DNA of 7,534 nt from Xanthobacteraceae bacterium (GTDB lineage Bacteria; Pseudomonadota; Alphaproteobacteria; Rhizobiales; Xanthobacteraceae). Position numbers and translations under genes: made by a program. Location: the NCBI GenBank assembly GCA_025929595.1, contig JAICQA010000129.1, positions 1-7,534 of the forward strand, read 5' to 3'. Below the pieces are notes generated by a model. It did no database searches, was not told the origin of the DNA, and saw nothing but the letters and a program-made list of their open reading frames with translations. Below are positions 1 to 6,656 of the stretch, one piece after another; position 1 is the stretch's first letter; every line of letters begins with the position of its first letter.

Positions 1-1062
1 AACTATGACGCGACGCTTGAGCCTGGCTCGCGCGCGGCCGAACATCTGCATCCGCTTCATGAAGAAATGCGTGACGATATCCGCAGCACGCACGCACTTC
101 GGCTCGGCCTGCGCGAGATCAAGGGCATGAGCGAGGACGACGCGGAGTTGATCGAGCGGCACCGCGGCGATGGCTACGACTCCATCCGCGATCTGTGGCT
201 GCGCACCGGTCTCGATCCGGCGACGCTCACGCGTCTCGCTGAAGCCGACGCTTTCGGCTCGCTCGGTCTCTCGCGCCGCGAGGCGCTCTGGGCCTGTCAG
301 GCATTGCGCCGCACCGGCGACAAGGACGACCTGCCGCTGCTCGCGCTTGCCGAACCTTCGCCGCAAGCACGAGAGCCGGATGTTTCGTTGCCGCCGATGC
401 CGCCCGGCCAGGAAGTCGTCGAGGATTACCGCATCCTGCGCCTCTCGCTGCGCCAGCACCCGATTGAATTCGTGCGCAGCGAGCTTGATCGCCTCGGCGT
501 TTCTAGGAACGAAAGGTTGCGCAATCTCTCTACGGGTCAGCGGGGGACCGTCGGCGGGCTCGTGCTCATCCGCCAGCGGCCCGGTTCGGCCAACGGCGTC
601 ATCTTTCTCACGCTGGAAGATGAAACCGGTATTGCCAACGCGATCGTCTGGCCGGCGACTTTCGAGCGGTATCGTCCCGAGGTGCTCGGCGGGCGGCTGC
701 TGCTGGTCAAGGGAACGGTGCAGAACGAATCGAACGTCGTCCATATTGTCGCCGATGAAATCGTCGACGCTACCGGCCTGCTCTCCCGTCTCGGCGAAGG
801 CCCTGCGCCTGAAACGCTGTCGCGCGCCGACCACGTCAAGCACGGCGACGAGCGCGAGGATATTCGCGCGCGCGGCGCCCGCCGTCAGCATTTCGTACAG
901 CAGATCGCCGATAAAATGGACCATGCCGCCGATCTCGTGCAGGCCGCGCCCGGCAGCGCCCACAAGCCCGCGCGCCGCGGCAAGCTCCGCGCAGCACACC
1001 CGCCAAAACTCGACCCCTGTCACGCAAAGTTGCCTTGGCCCAAGGGTCGAAATTTTCATTGA
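1..1062 (+). CDS. dnaE2: Error-prone DNA polymerase DnaE2 (ImuC), C-terminal part
   Basis: This is the C-terminal 353 residues of a C-family (DnaE-type) polymerase; the frame is open from base 1, so the start and the catalytic PHP and palm regions lie upstream of the window. Visible parts, in window residue numbers: a helix-hairpin-helix-like region at about 33-95 (LRLGLREIKG, then GYDSIRDLWLRTGL and ADAFGSLGLSRREALW, phrases typical of DnaE2), a linker with EDYRILRLSLRQHP at about 142-155, and an OB-fold at about 182-258 (VGGLVLIRQRPGS, FLTLEDETG). It ends in KGRNFH, close to the KSRDFH/KTRNFH end common in this family. Family knowledge: DnaE2 acts with ImuA and ImuB in SOS-induced translesion synthesis and mutagenesis; no SOS box can be checked because the promoter is outside. 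Odd: residues of about 265-345 are basic and do not resemble the family until the last six residues. The family assignment is firm. Confidence 0.93.
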   Translation, partial: NYDATLEPGSRAAEHLHPLHEEMRDDIRSTHALRLGLREIKGMSEDDAELIERHRGDGYDSIRDLWLRTGLDPATLTRLAEADAFGSLGLSRREALWACQALRRTGDKDDLPLLALAEPSPQAREPDVSLPPMPPGQEVVEDYRILRLSLRQHPIEFVRSELDRLGVSRNERLRNLSTGQRGTVGGLVLIRQRPGSANGVIFLTLEDETGIANAIVWPATFERYRPEVLGGRLLLVKGTVQNESNVVHIVADEIVDATGLLSRLGEGPAPETLSRADHVKHGDEREDIRARGARRQHFVQQIADKMDHAADLVQAAPGSAHKPARRGKLRAAHPPKLDPCHAKLPWPKGRNFH

Positions 1063-1070
1063 CTTCGCTC

Positions 1071-1099
1071 GCTCTGAAACGCTTCTAAGCGTTCGGAGC
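1071..1099 (+). promoter_or_regulatory. Imperfect stem-loop covering the isomerase ribosome binding site
   Basis: The bases between dnaE2 and the next gene form a long inverted repeat. GCTCTGAA plus ACGCTT (1071-1084) pairs with AAGCGT plus TCGGAGC (1087-1099), with one bulged A, one G-T wobble and a tip that must open to a small loop. The right arm contains GGAG at 1095-1098, the likely Shine-Dalgarno of the ATG at 1105. There is no T-tract after the stem, so it does not look like a standard intrinsic terminator of dnaE2. It could damp translation of the isomerase or protect the dnaE2 mRNA end. Structure seen; role inferred. Confidence 0.5.
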
Positions 1100-1104
1100 C
1101 GCCC

Positions 1105-1932
1105 ATGAAAATCTCTCTCTGCAATGAAGTGATCGCGGAGCTTCCGTTCGAGAAGCAATGCAACGTGATGGCGAAGCTCGGTTATGACGGCGTCGAGATT
1201 GCGCCCGTCACCTTGAGCGATGAGCCGCACGTTCTACCCGCCGCTCGCCGCAAGGAAATAGCGAAGATCGCGAAGAATGCCGGCATCCCCATTACCGGTC
1301 TTCATTATCTGATGGTCGCGCCGCAAGGGCTGTCGATCACCGCGAAAGATCCCGCCGTCCGTCAGAAGACGTTCGAAGTCATGCGCGGCCTCGTACAGTT
1401 GTGTGCCGATCTTGGAGGCAACCTCATGATCCACGGCTCGCCTGTGCAGCGGCAGCTCGATGCGGGCGACGAAGCCGACAGCTACAAGCGCGGCATCGAA
1501 TATTTTGCCGCCGCGGGGGAAGCCGCGCGCGCCGCTGGGGTGACATATTTGTTGGAGCCGCTCGCGAAGGATCACACCGCCTTCGTTAACTCCGTTGCCG
1601 AGGCCGTGAAGATCGTCCGAGAGATCGGCAACCCCGGTCTGCAGACCATGATCGACTGCTCCGCCGCCGGACGCAGCGAAGCGCAATCGGTACCTGAACT
1701 GATACAGCAGTGGATGCCGAGCGGTACGATCCGTCACATCCACCTGAATGACGCAAATCGTCGCGGACCCGGCGACGGCGAGATGAAATTCGCCCCCATC
1801 GTTGCCGCTCTGAGGGCCGCGAACTATGCCGGCATCGCCGCCGTCGAGCCGTTCATCTACGAGCCCGACGGTCCCACCTGCGCGGCCCGCGCCATCGGCT
1901 ACATGCGTGGGACGATCGAGGCCGTTGGATAA
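1105..1932 (+). CDS. Sugar-phosphate isomerase/epimerase family TIM-barrel protein
   Basis: A 275-residue protein of the xylose-isomerase-like TIM-barrel fold (AP endonuclease 2 family), full length for the group, with no signal peptide and so cytoplasmic. The start is supported by GGAG at 1095-1098, six bases before the ATG. Likely divalent-metal ligands fall in the family's expected order: E151 in LLEPLA, D184 in MIDCSA, H213 in HIHLND and E248 in AVEPF. These are nearly the same positions as remembered for D-tagatose 3-epimerase (E152, D185, H211, E246), and ANRRGPGDGEM (217-227) matches that family's conserved loop. The substrate-contacting His three residues after the Asp in that enzyme is Ala187 here, so the substrate probably differs. 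Members interconvert keto-sugars or hydroxypyruvate/tartronate semialdehyde; the exact reaction cannot be read. It lies 42 bases after dnaE2 and 121 bases before the transporter's first gene. Fold is confident, substrate unknown. Confidence 0.88.
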   Translation: MKISLCNEVIAELPFEKQCNVMAKLGYDGVEIAPVTLSDEPHVLPAARRKEIAKIAKNAGIPITGLHYLMVAPQGLSITAKDPAVRQKTFEVMRGLVQLCADLGGNLMIHGSPVQRQLDAGDEADSYKRGIEYFAAAGEAARAAGVTYLLEPLAKDHTAFVNSVAEAVKIVREIGNPGLQTMIDCSAAGRSEAQSVPELIQQWMPSGTIRHIHLNDANRRGPGDGEMKFAPIVAALRAANYAGIAAVEPFIYEPDGPTCAARAIGYMRGTIEAVG

Positions 1933-1961
1933 CCAACAATTCGCGTAAAGTGCCGTGGAAA

Positions 1962-1989
1962 TTGACGTTCCAGGGGCTTCGGGACTAAT
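1962..1989 (+). promoter_or_regulatory. Candidate sigma-70-type promoter for the HAAT transporter operon
   Basis: TTGACG at 1962-1967 matches five of six bases of the -35 consensus. ACTAAT at 1984-1989 matches four of six -10 bases, with a 16-base spacer. Transcription would begin near 1996, giving a leader of about 58 bases before the ATG at 2054. It lies in the only sizeable non-coding gap upstream of the five-gene operon. The -35 is good and the -10 is weak, as is common in alphaproteobacteria; no operator could be identified. Confidence 0.42.
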
Positions 1990-2003
1990 CTCGCGCCAAT
2001 TTT

Positions 2004-2020
2004 CCGGGACGCTGACCCGG
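2004..2020 (+). other. Small hairpin in the leader of the transporter operon
   Basis: CCGGG (2004-2008) and CCCGG (2016-2020) are perfect complements around a seven-base loop. If transcription starts near 1996 this hairpin lies almost at the 5' end of the mRNA, where it could slow decay. It is short and could be chance in GC-rich DNA; no T-tract follows, so it is not a terminator. Confidence 0.25.
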
Positions 2021-2041
2021 CTTAACAATCCTGACACCGTG

Positions 2042-2046
2042 GGAGG
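2042..2046 (+). promoter_or_regulatory. Strong ribosome binding site fixing the binding-protein start
   Basis: GGAGG at 2042-2046 is followed by seven bases and then the ATG at 2054. It decides the start: the frame is open upstream to an ATG at 1955, but that longer version would put 33 non-conserved residues before a textbook signal peptide and would overlap the candidate promoter. Confidence 0.8.
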
Positions 2047-2053
2047 AAAGCAA

Positions 2054-3229
2054 ATGCGAAAGGCGTTACTTGGCGCAGTCGGCCTGACTGCCGCGCTGCT
2101 CGTCGCAACCGCGGCGAACGCGCAGAACACAATCAAGATCGGTCTGATCATGGCCTATTCGGGCCAGTTCGCCGACACCGCGGCGCAGATCGACAACGGC
2201 ATCAAGCTTTACATGAAGCAGAAAGGCGACACCGTCGCCGGCAAGAAGATCGAGCTGATCCGCAAGGACACCGGCGGCCCGAACCCGGACGTCGCCAAGC
2301 GCCTCGCCCAGGAACTTGTCGTGCGCGACAAGGTCGACATTCTCTCCGGTTTCACGCTGACGCCCGAGGCGCTCGCTGCCTCCGACGTGTCCGCCGAAGC
2401 GAAAAAGTTCATGGTCATCATGAACGCCGCCACGTCGATCATTGTGACGAAGTCCGACTTCTCGGCGCGTACCTCTGTGACGCTCCCGATGATCGGCAAC
2501 ACGGCCGGCACCTGGGCCGCGAAGAACGGCATCAAGAAAGCCTACACGATGGTCTCGGACTTCGGCCCCGGCCATGACGCAGAGCGCGCCTTCCAGGCGG
2601 CGTTCAAGGCGGGCGGCGGCGAGATCGTCGGCTCCGTCCGCATGCCGCTCGCGAACCCGGACTTCTCGGCCTTCGTGCAGCGCGCCAAGGACCTCAATCC
2701 GGAATCGATCTTCGTCTTCGTGCCCGGCGGCGCGCAACCGGCGGCGCTCGGCAAGGCATTCGCCGAACGCGGCGTCGATCCGAACAAGGTCAAGATCATC
2801 GGCACCGGCGAGGTGGTCGATGAAACCGCGCTGAAGAGCATGGGCGCCGCGTCGGTGGGGATCGTCACCGCCTGGCACTACGATTACAATCTCGACAACA
2901 AGCTCAACAAGGAATTCGTCAAGGCCTTCAATGCCGAGTTCAAGCGCAATCCGGACTTCTTCTCGGTCGGCGGCTATGATGGCATGCACCTGATCTATGA
3001 AGCGCTCAAGAAGACCGGCGGCAAGACCGACGGCGCGGCGCTCATCGCGGCTTCAAAAGGCATGAAGTGGGACAGCCCGCGCGGTCCGATGTCGATCGAT
3101 CCCGCGACGCGCGACGTTGTGCAGACCGTTTACATCCGCCGCGTCCAGAAGGTCGGCGACGGATTCCGCAACGTGGTCTTCGACAAGTTCGAGAACGTCA
3201 AGGACCCGACGCACGGCGCGAAGAAGTAA
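2054..3229 (+). CDS. HAAT-family ABC transporter periplasmic solute-binding protein (LivK-like)
   Basis: A 391-residue type I periplasmic binding protein of the LivJ/LivK group (Peripla_BP_6 type). It starts with a clear Sec signal peptide: MRK, a hydrophobic core at 4-20 and a cleavage site after ANA (A23, before QN). The mature protein opens with the family's first strand, IKIGLIMAYSG (27-37). The inter-lobe features follow: VDILSGF (94-100), an AYTMVSDFGPG stretch near 163-173, NPDFSAFVQRAKD (201-213) and GYDGMHLIYEAL (307-318). The chosen ATG has GGAGG seven bases upstream. It is the first gene of the operon, 35 bases before livH, the usual order for this transporter class. In the periplasm it would bind the solute and dock on LivH/LivM. 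The ligand cannot be assigned: alphaproteobacterial paralogues carry branched-chain amino acids, amides, urea or aromatic acids. Family assignment is firm. Confidence 0.93.
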   Translation: MRKALLGAVGLTAALLVATAANAQNTIKIGLIMAYSGQFADTAAQIDNGIKLYMKQKGDTVAGKKIELIRKDTGGPNPDVAKRLAQELVVRDKVDILSGFTLTPEALAASDVSAEAKKFMVIMNAATSIIVTKSDFSARTSVTLPMIGNTAGTWAAKNGIKKAYTMVSDFGPGHDAERAFQAAFKAGGGEIVGSVRMPLANPDFSAFVQRAKDLNPESIFVFVPGGAQPAALGKAFAERGVDPNKVKIIGTGEVVDETALKSMGAASVGIVTAWHYDYNLDNKLNKEFVKAFNAEFKRNPDFFSVGGYDGMHLIYEALKKTGGKTDGAALIAASKGMKWDSPRGPMSIDPATRDVVQTVYIRRVQKVGDGFRNVVFDKFENVKDPTHGAKK

Positions 3230-3264
3230 GTCGCGTCGAACGGGCCGGGTAGGGGTGGAACAGT

Positions 3265-4125
3265 ATGGGGCCGCTGATCGGCGTCCTGTTCGATGGCTTT
3301 GCCTACGGGATGCTGTTGTTCCTGCTGTCCGTCGGGCTGTCAGTGACGCTGGGTATGATGAATTTCGTCAACCTGGCGCACTGCGCCTTCGCCATGCTCG
3401 GCGGCTACGTCACCGTTACGCTCATGAATGTCCTGGGATGGCCGTTTTTTGCGGCCATCCCGATGGCCTTCGTCGCGGCGGCGGCGGTGAGCGTGGTGCT
3501 CGAACGCGTCCTTTACCGGCGGCTCTATCAGGCCGGTGAACTCGATCATGTGCTGCTGACGATCGGCCTCGCCTTCATTTCGGTGGCGATGGCCGCCTAC
3601 ATTTTCGGAACGCTCCAGCAGCCGATCCAGACGCCCTCGTTCCTGCGCGGCTCGATCTATGTCGCGGGCATTACGATCGGCATTTACCGGGCGTTTCTCG
3701 TCATTATCGGACTGCTGGTCGCCGCTTTGCTCGTGCTGACGCTCGAATACACGCGCTTCGGCGCCAAGGTGCGTGCGGCGGTCGATAACCAGCGCATGGC
3801 CCGCGGGCTCGGTATCAACGTCGATGCGACCTTCGCAATCACCTTCGCGCTTGGCAGCGGCCTCGCCGGTCTCGGCGGCGCGCTCGCGATCGAGATTGTC
3901 GGCCTCGATCCGTCTTTTGCGTTTCTCTATCTCGTCTATGTATTGATCGTCGTGTCTGTCGGAGGCCTCGGTTCGATCTGGGGCTCGTTCGTGGCGGCTG
4001 CCCTCATCGGCATCAGCGACGTTGCCGGAAAATACTATGTGCCCGAGCTGGGTGCCTTTCTCATCTATCTCGTGATGATCGTCCTGTTGATGTGGCGGCC
4101 GCAGGGCCTGTTCGGGAAGCGCTGA
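3265..4125 (+). CDS. livH: HAAT ABC transporter inner-membrane permease LivH
   Basis: A 286-residue, very hydrophobic permease of the LivH type (BPD_transp_2), near the family's usual length, with about eight membrane segments between residues 5 and 277. Conserved features include the N-terminal GMMNFVNLAHCAFAMLGGY (30-48), the cytoplasmic EAA-like loop FGAKVRAAVDNQRMARGLGI (165-184) that contacts the ATPases, GLAGLGGALA (199-208), GGLGSIWGSFVAA (233-245) and a terminal RPQGLFG (278-284). The ATG at 3265 is preceded by a purine-rich AGGGGTGGA at 3251-3259, a fair ribosome binding site. It pairs with LivM, which starts one base after its stop. Within its codons 57-66 lies a perfect 10-bp inverted repeat, listed separately. 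The liv symbol denotes the family; leucine transport is not shown. Confidence 0.92.
   Translation: MGPLIGVLFDGFAYGMLLFLLSVGLSVTLGMMNFVNLAHCAFAMLGGYVTVTLMNVLGWPFFAAIPMAFVAAAAVSVVLERVLYRRLYQAGELDHVLLTIGLAFISVAMAAYIFGTLQQPIQTPSFLRGSIYVAGITIGIYRAFLVIIGLLVAALLVLTLEYTRFGAKVRAAVDNQRMARGLGINVDATFAITFALGSGLAGLGGALAIEIVGLDPSFAFLYLVYVLIVVSVGGLGSIWGSFVAAALIGISDVAGKYYVPELGAFLIYLVMIVLLMWRPQGLFGKR
3435..3461 (+). repeat. Perfect 10-bp inverted repeat inside livH
   Basis: GGGATGGCCG (3435-3444) and CGGCCATCCC (3452-3461) are exact reverse complements around TTTTTTG. The element lies in the coding region for residues 57-66 of LivH (LGWPFFAAIP). The T-run is in the loop rather than after the stem, so it is not a standard terminator. 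A role in mRNA folding, limiting permease relative to binding protein, is possible but unproven; it may be chance from Trp-Pro and Ala-Ile-Pro codons. Confidence 0.45.
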
Positions 4126-4126
4126 G

Positions 4127-5125
4127 ATGAATTCGGTCGTCGCGTCCGCGGTTACGCCCCATGGCTATCTTCAGGCGCAGGCGCGCTGGTCGCCGCTTGA
4201 AATCGCGTTCTGGCTCGCTGCCTTTCTGCCCTTCGTGCTGTTCCCAACGTACTTATCGCTGGCGAATCAGATCGCGATTACGGCCCTGTTCGCGCTCTCG
4301 CTTGACCTGATTCTCGGCTACGCAGGCATCGTATCGCTTGGGCACGCCGCCTTTTTCGGCATCGGTGCTTATGCAGCCGGAATATTCTCGAAATATGTCT
4401 GGGGCGAGCCGATCACCGGCTTGGTGTTCGCGGGCCTCTGCGCGGGGCTCGTCGGATTTGCGACGAGCTTTATCGTCGCGCGCTTCAAGCATCTCACGCT
4501 GATCATGATGACGCTCGGCATCGGCTTTCTCGTCCACGAGATCGCCAACGCGGCGCACTGGCTGACTGGCGGCTCCGACGGCCTGCAAGGCGTGCGGCTG
4601 TGGCCGATCTTCAACTACTTCAACTTCGATTTGTGGGGCTACACGGCCTATAGCTACGCGCTGGCCGTCCTCTTTATTGTATTCGTGCTGTCGCGCCGGC
4701 TGATCAACTCGCCCTTCGGCCTGGCGCTGCGCGGCATTCGCGAGAACTCGACGCGCATGCCGGCGATTGGTGCCGACAGCCGCGCGCATATTCGCAAGAT
4801 CTATACGATCTCGACGGCAATTGCGGGTCTCGCGGGCGGCCTGCTCGCGCAGACCACCGAGACCGTTTCGCTCGGCTCGATCGACTTCCAGCGCTCTGCC
4901 GACGTCGTCGTGATGCTTGTCCTTGGCGGTGCCGGCCATCTCTATGGTGGCATTCTGGGCGCGATTATCTTCATGGTGGCGCGCGACCAATTTTCCGGCA
5001 TCAACCCGCAGTTTTGGTATTTTCCGATGGGCGTCCTGCTCGTCGCCGTGGTCATGTTTTTGCCGGGCGGCATCCTGGGGGGGCTGGCGCGGCTCACGGC
5101 GCGCTTTCGGAAGAATCCGTCATGA
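4127..5125 (+). CDS. livM: HAAT ABC transporter inner-membrane permease LivM
   Basis: A 332-residue LivM-type permease (BPD_transp_2) with about eight to ten membrane segments after a 25-residue polar N-terminus. Family hallmarks: GYAGIVSLGHAAFFGIGAY (64-82), a TLIMMTLGIGFL membrane stretch (124-135), the periplasmic TGGSDGL (147-153), the ATPase-contacting loop FGLALRGIRENSTRMPAIG (197-215), GLAGGLLAQ (234-242) and VMLVLGGAGHLYGGILGA (262-279). It ends with a short basic tail. The ATG at 4127 follows the livH stop by one base, with GGGAAG at 4114-4119 as ribosome binding site, so the two permeases are probably translationally coupled. Its stop overlaps the livG start (ATGA, 5122-5125). It forms the heterodimeric channel with LivH; the substrate is unknown. 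Length and motifs look intact. Confidence 0.92.
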   Translation: MNSVVASAVTPHGYLQAQARWSPLEIAFWLAAFLPFVLFPTYLSLANQIAITALFALSLDLILGYAGIVSLGHAAFFGIGAYAAGIFSKYVWGEPITGLVFAGLCAGLVGFATSFIVARFKHLTLIMMTLGIGFLVHEIANAAHWLTGGSDGLQGVRLWPIFNYFNFDLWGYTAYSYALAVLFIVFVLSRRLINSPFGLALRGIRENSTRMPAIGADSRAHIRKIYTISTAIAGLAGGLLAQTTETVSLGSIDFQRSADVVVMLVLGGAGHLYGGILGAIIFMVARDQFSGINPQFWYFPMGVLLVAVVMFLPGGILGGLARLTARFRKNPS

Positions 5126-5877
5126 CGACGCCGGTTCTTTCCACGCACAAGCTCAATAAGAGCTTCGGTCAACTCGTGGTCGCACGCGACATTGAAATCG
5201 CGCTGCCGCGCGGCGTTCGCTACGCGCTGATCGGCCCGAACGGCGCCGGCAAGACAACGCTCATCAACCTGATGACCGGTATGCTGCGGCCCGACACCGG
5301 CTCGATCATGCTGGGCGAAGAGGACATCACAAAGCTCGAGCCGCAGGCGCGTGTGAAGCGCGGCCTCGTGCGCACGTTCCAGATCAACTCGCTTTTCCCG
5401 GATCTCTCGGCGCTCGAATCCGTCACACTCGCGGTACTGGAGCGGCGCGGCGATGCGCCGGTCTGGTGGCGACAGTTGCCGTCCTATGGCGAGGCCGCCG
5501 ACGAAGCCTACGGCATTTTGAAGTCGCTCTCGCTCGGCGATCACGCCTACCGCACGACCCGCGAACTGGCTTACGGACAGCAGCGCCTGCTGGAGATCGC
5601 CCTCTCGCTCGCGACCAGGCCGCACGTGCTTTTGCTCGACGAGCCCGCTGCCGGCGTCCCGAAGGAAGAAAGCGAAGGTTTGTTTGCCGCGATCGCCGGT
5701 CTCTCCGACGACATCACGATTCTCTTTATCGAGCATGACATGGATGTTGTGTTCCGCTTCGCCAGCCGCATCATCGTCATGGTCAGCGGCGGCATTTTGC
5801 TCGAGGGTACGCCGCAGGAGATTGCATCCGATCCGCGTGTACGCGAGGTCTATCTCGGCGGAGCGAACCATGGCTGA
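5122..5877 (+). CDS. livG: HAAT ABC transporter ATP-binding protein LivG
   Basis: A 251-residue cytoplasmic ABC ATPase. In order: Walker A GPNGAGKTT (38-46), Q-loop Gln87 in RTFQ, signature LAYGQQR (149-155, the LivG variant of LSGGQ), Walker B VLLLDE (169-174), a D-loop AAGVPKEE (176-183) and switch His205 in IEHDMDVV. ERTFQ/VRTFQ before a LFPDLSALESV stretch and the IEHDM switch are typical of LivG rather than LivF. The start is the ATG at 5122, overlapping the livM stop by four bases, with GGAAG at 5109-5113. An upstream in-frame ATG at 5014 is inside livM and would add 36 residues unlike the family. The D-loop appears one residue shorter than the GLNPKE form of E. coli LivG, a variant that is probably normal in alphaproteobacterial paralogues. 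It hydrolyses ATP to power uptake through LivH/LivM together with LivF. Confidence 0.94.
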   Translation: MTTPVLSTHKLNKSFGQLVVARDIEIALPRGVRYALIGPNGAGKTTLINLMTGMLRPDTGSIMLGEEDITKLEPQARVKRGLVRTFQINSLFPDLSALESVTLAVLERRGDAPVWWRQLPSYGEAADEAYGILKSLSLGDHAYRTTRELAYGQQRLLEIALSLATRPHVLLLDEPAAGVPKEESEGLFAAIAGLSDDITILFIEHDMDVVFRFASRIIVMVSGGILLEGTPQEIASDPRVREVYLGGANHG

Positions 5878-6589
5878 GCCGCTCCTCGCGATCCGCGATC
5901 TGCGCGCCGGTTACGGCGACGCCGTTGTCCTCGACAATATCGACCTCGAAGTGCCGGAGCAGGGCAGCCTTGCCGTGCTTGGCCGCAACGGCGTCGGCAA
6001 GTCGACGCTTCTCCTCACGATCATGGGCTACACAGCTGTGCGGCGTGGTGCCGTCAGCTTCAAGGGCCGGGACATCACGGGCTGGCAGCCGCACCGCCGC
6101 GCCCGCGCGGGGATCGGCTGGGTTGCGCAGGAGCGCGAAATTTTCCCGTCGCTCACCGTGGAAGAGAATCTGACCGTCGCTTCAAAGCCGGGCCGATGGG
6201 ACCTGAAAGCGGTCCATGAACTGTTTCCGCGTCTCGCCGAACGGAAGAATTCCAAAGGGAACCAGTTGTCGGGCGGCGAGCAGCAGATGCTGGCACTCGC
6301 CCGCGCGCTGATGACCAATCCATCCTTGTTGCTGCTCGACGAGCCGATGGAAGGCCTTGCGCCGATCATCGTGGAAGAGGTCGCTCGTGCGATCGCGCAC
6401 ATGATGAGCGACGACAAGATGGCCGTCGTCATCGTTGAGCAGCACGCCGAGCTGGCGCTGAAAATGACGCGGCGGGCGATTCTGCTCGAGCGCGGGCAGA
6501 TCGTGCATCGCGCGGCGTCCGCCGATCTCGCCAGGGACAAGGCGACGCTCGACCGTTATATGGGACTCAGCATCGCTCGTTCGGTCTGA
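5870..6589 (+). CDS. livF: HAAT ABC transporter ATP-binding protein LivF
   Basis: A 239-residue cytoplasmic ABC ATPase, the second of the LivG/LivF pair. Motifs: Walker A GRNGVGKST (38-46), Q-loop Gln87 in GWVAQEREIFPSLTVEENL (83-101), signature LSGGEQQ (133-139), Walker B LLLLDEPMEGLAP (153-165) and switch His192 in IVEQHAELAL. The RNGVGKST Walker A, LSGGEQQ, DEPMEGLAP and EQH are the usual LivF marks. The ATG at 5870 overlaps the end of livG by eight bases and is preceded by GGAG at 5860-5863. The in-frame ATG at 5684 lies inside livG and is not a plausible start. It is the last gene of the operon; 67 bases separate it from the end of the converging gene. All catalytic residues are present. 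Confidence 0.94.
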   Translation: MAEPLLAIRDLRAGYGDAVVLDNIDLEVPEQGSLAVLGRNGVGKSTLLLTIMGYTAVRRGAVSFKGRDITGWQPHRRARAGIGWVAQEREIFPSLTVEENLTVASKPGRWDLKAVHELFPRLAERKNSKGNQLSGGEQQMLALARALMTNPSLLLLDEPMEGLAPIIVEEVARAIAHMMSDDKMAVVIVEQHAELALKMTRRAILLERGQIVHRAASADLARDKATLDRYMGLSIARSV

Positions 6590-6601
6590 CCTGTCGCCAA
6601 C

Positions 6602-6632
6602 AAAAAAAGCCGCCGCGGCACGCCGCGGCGGC
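6602..6632 (-). terminator. Rho-independent terminator of the minus-strand gene, between convergent genes
   Basis: GCCGCCGCGGC (6609-6619) and GCCGCGGCGGC (6622-6632) form a perfect GC-only stem, effectively ten pairs with a four-base loop. Seven A residues at 6602-6608 read as seven U after the stem on the minus strand, a textbook intrinsic terminator for the gene ending at 6657. Read in the plus direction the stem is followed by TCGATCATTT with no proper T-tract, so it would stop livF transcription less well, though the stem could still serve as its mRNA end. Confidence 0.88.
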
Positions 6633-6656
6633 TCGATCATTTCCGGAGTGCAGCCG

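Noticed and set aside
1924..1937. Five-pair hairpin (GTTGG/CCAAC) spanning the isomerase stop codon
   Set aside because: Short stem, four-base loop and no following T-tract; not convincing as a terminator.
1955..2053. N-terminal extension of the binding protein starting at 1955
   Set aside because: It would precede a complete signal peptide, overlap the candidate promoter, and ignore the strong GGAGG before the ATG at 2054.
2066..2989. Minus-strand frame of 307 codons opposite the binding-protein gene
   Set aside because: Charged, low-complexity translation typical of an antisense frame in GC-rich DNA; no plausible ribosome binding site or family match.
3207..3238. CGACGC/GCGTCG inverted repeat around the end of the binding-protein gene
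   Set aside because: Only six pairs with a 20-base loop in GC-rich DNA; could be chance, although mRNA-stabilising hairpins are often found at this place in such operons.
4942..5871. Long minus-strand frame opposite livM and livG
   Set aside because: Shadow of two intact, motif-complete genes; its translation is Arg-rich and shows no recognisable domain.
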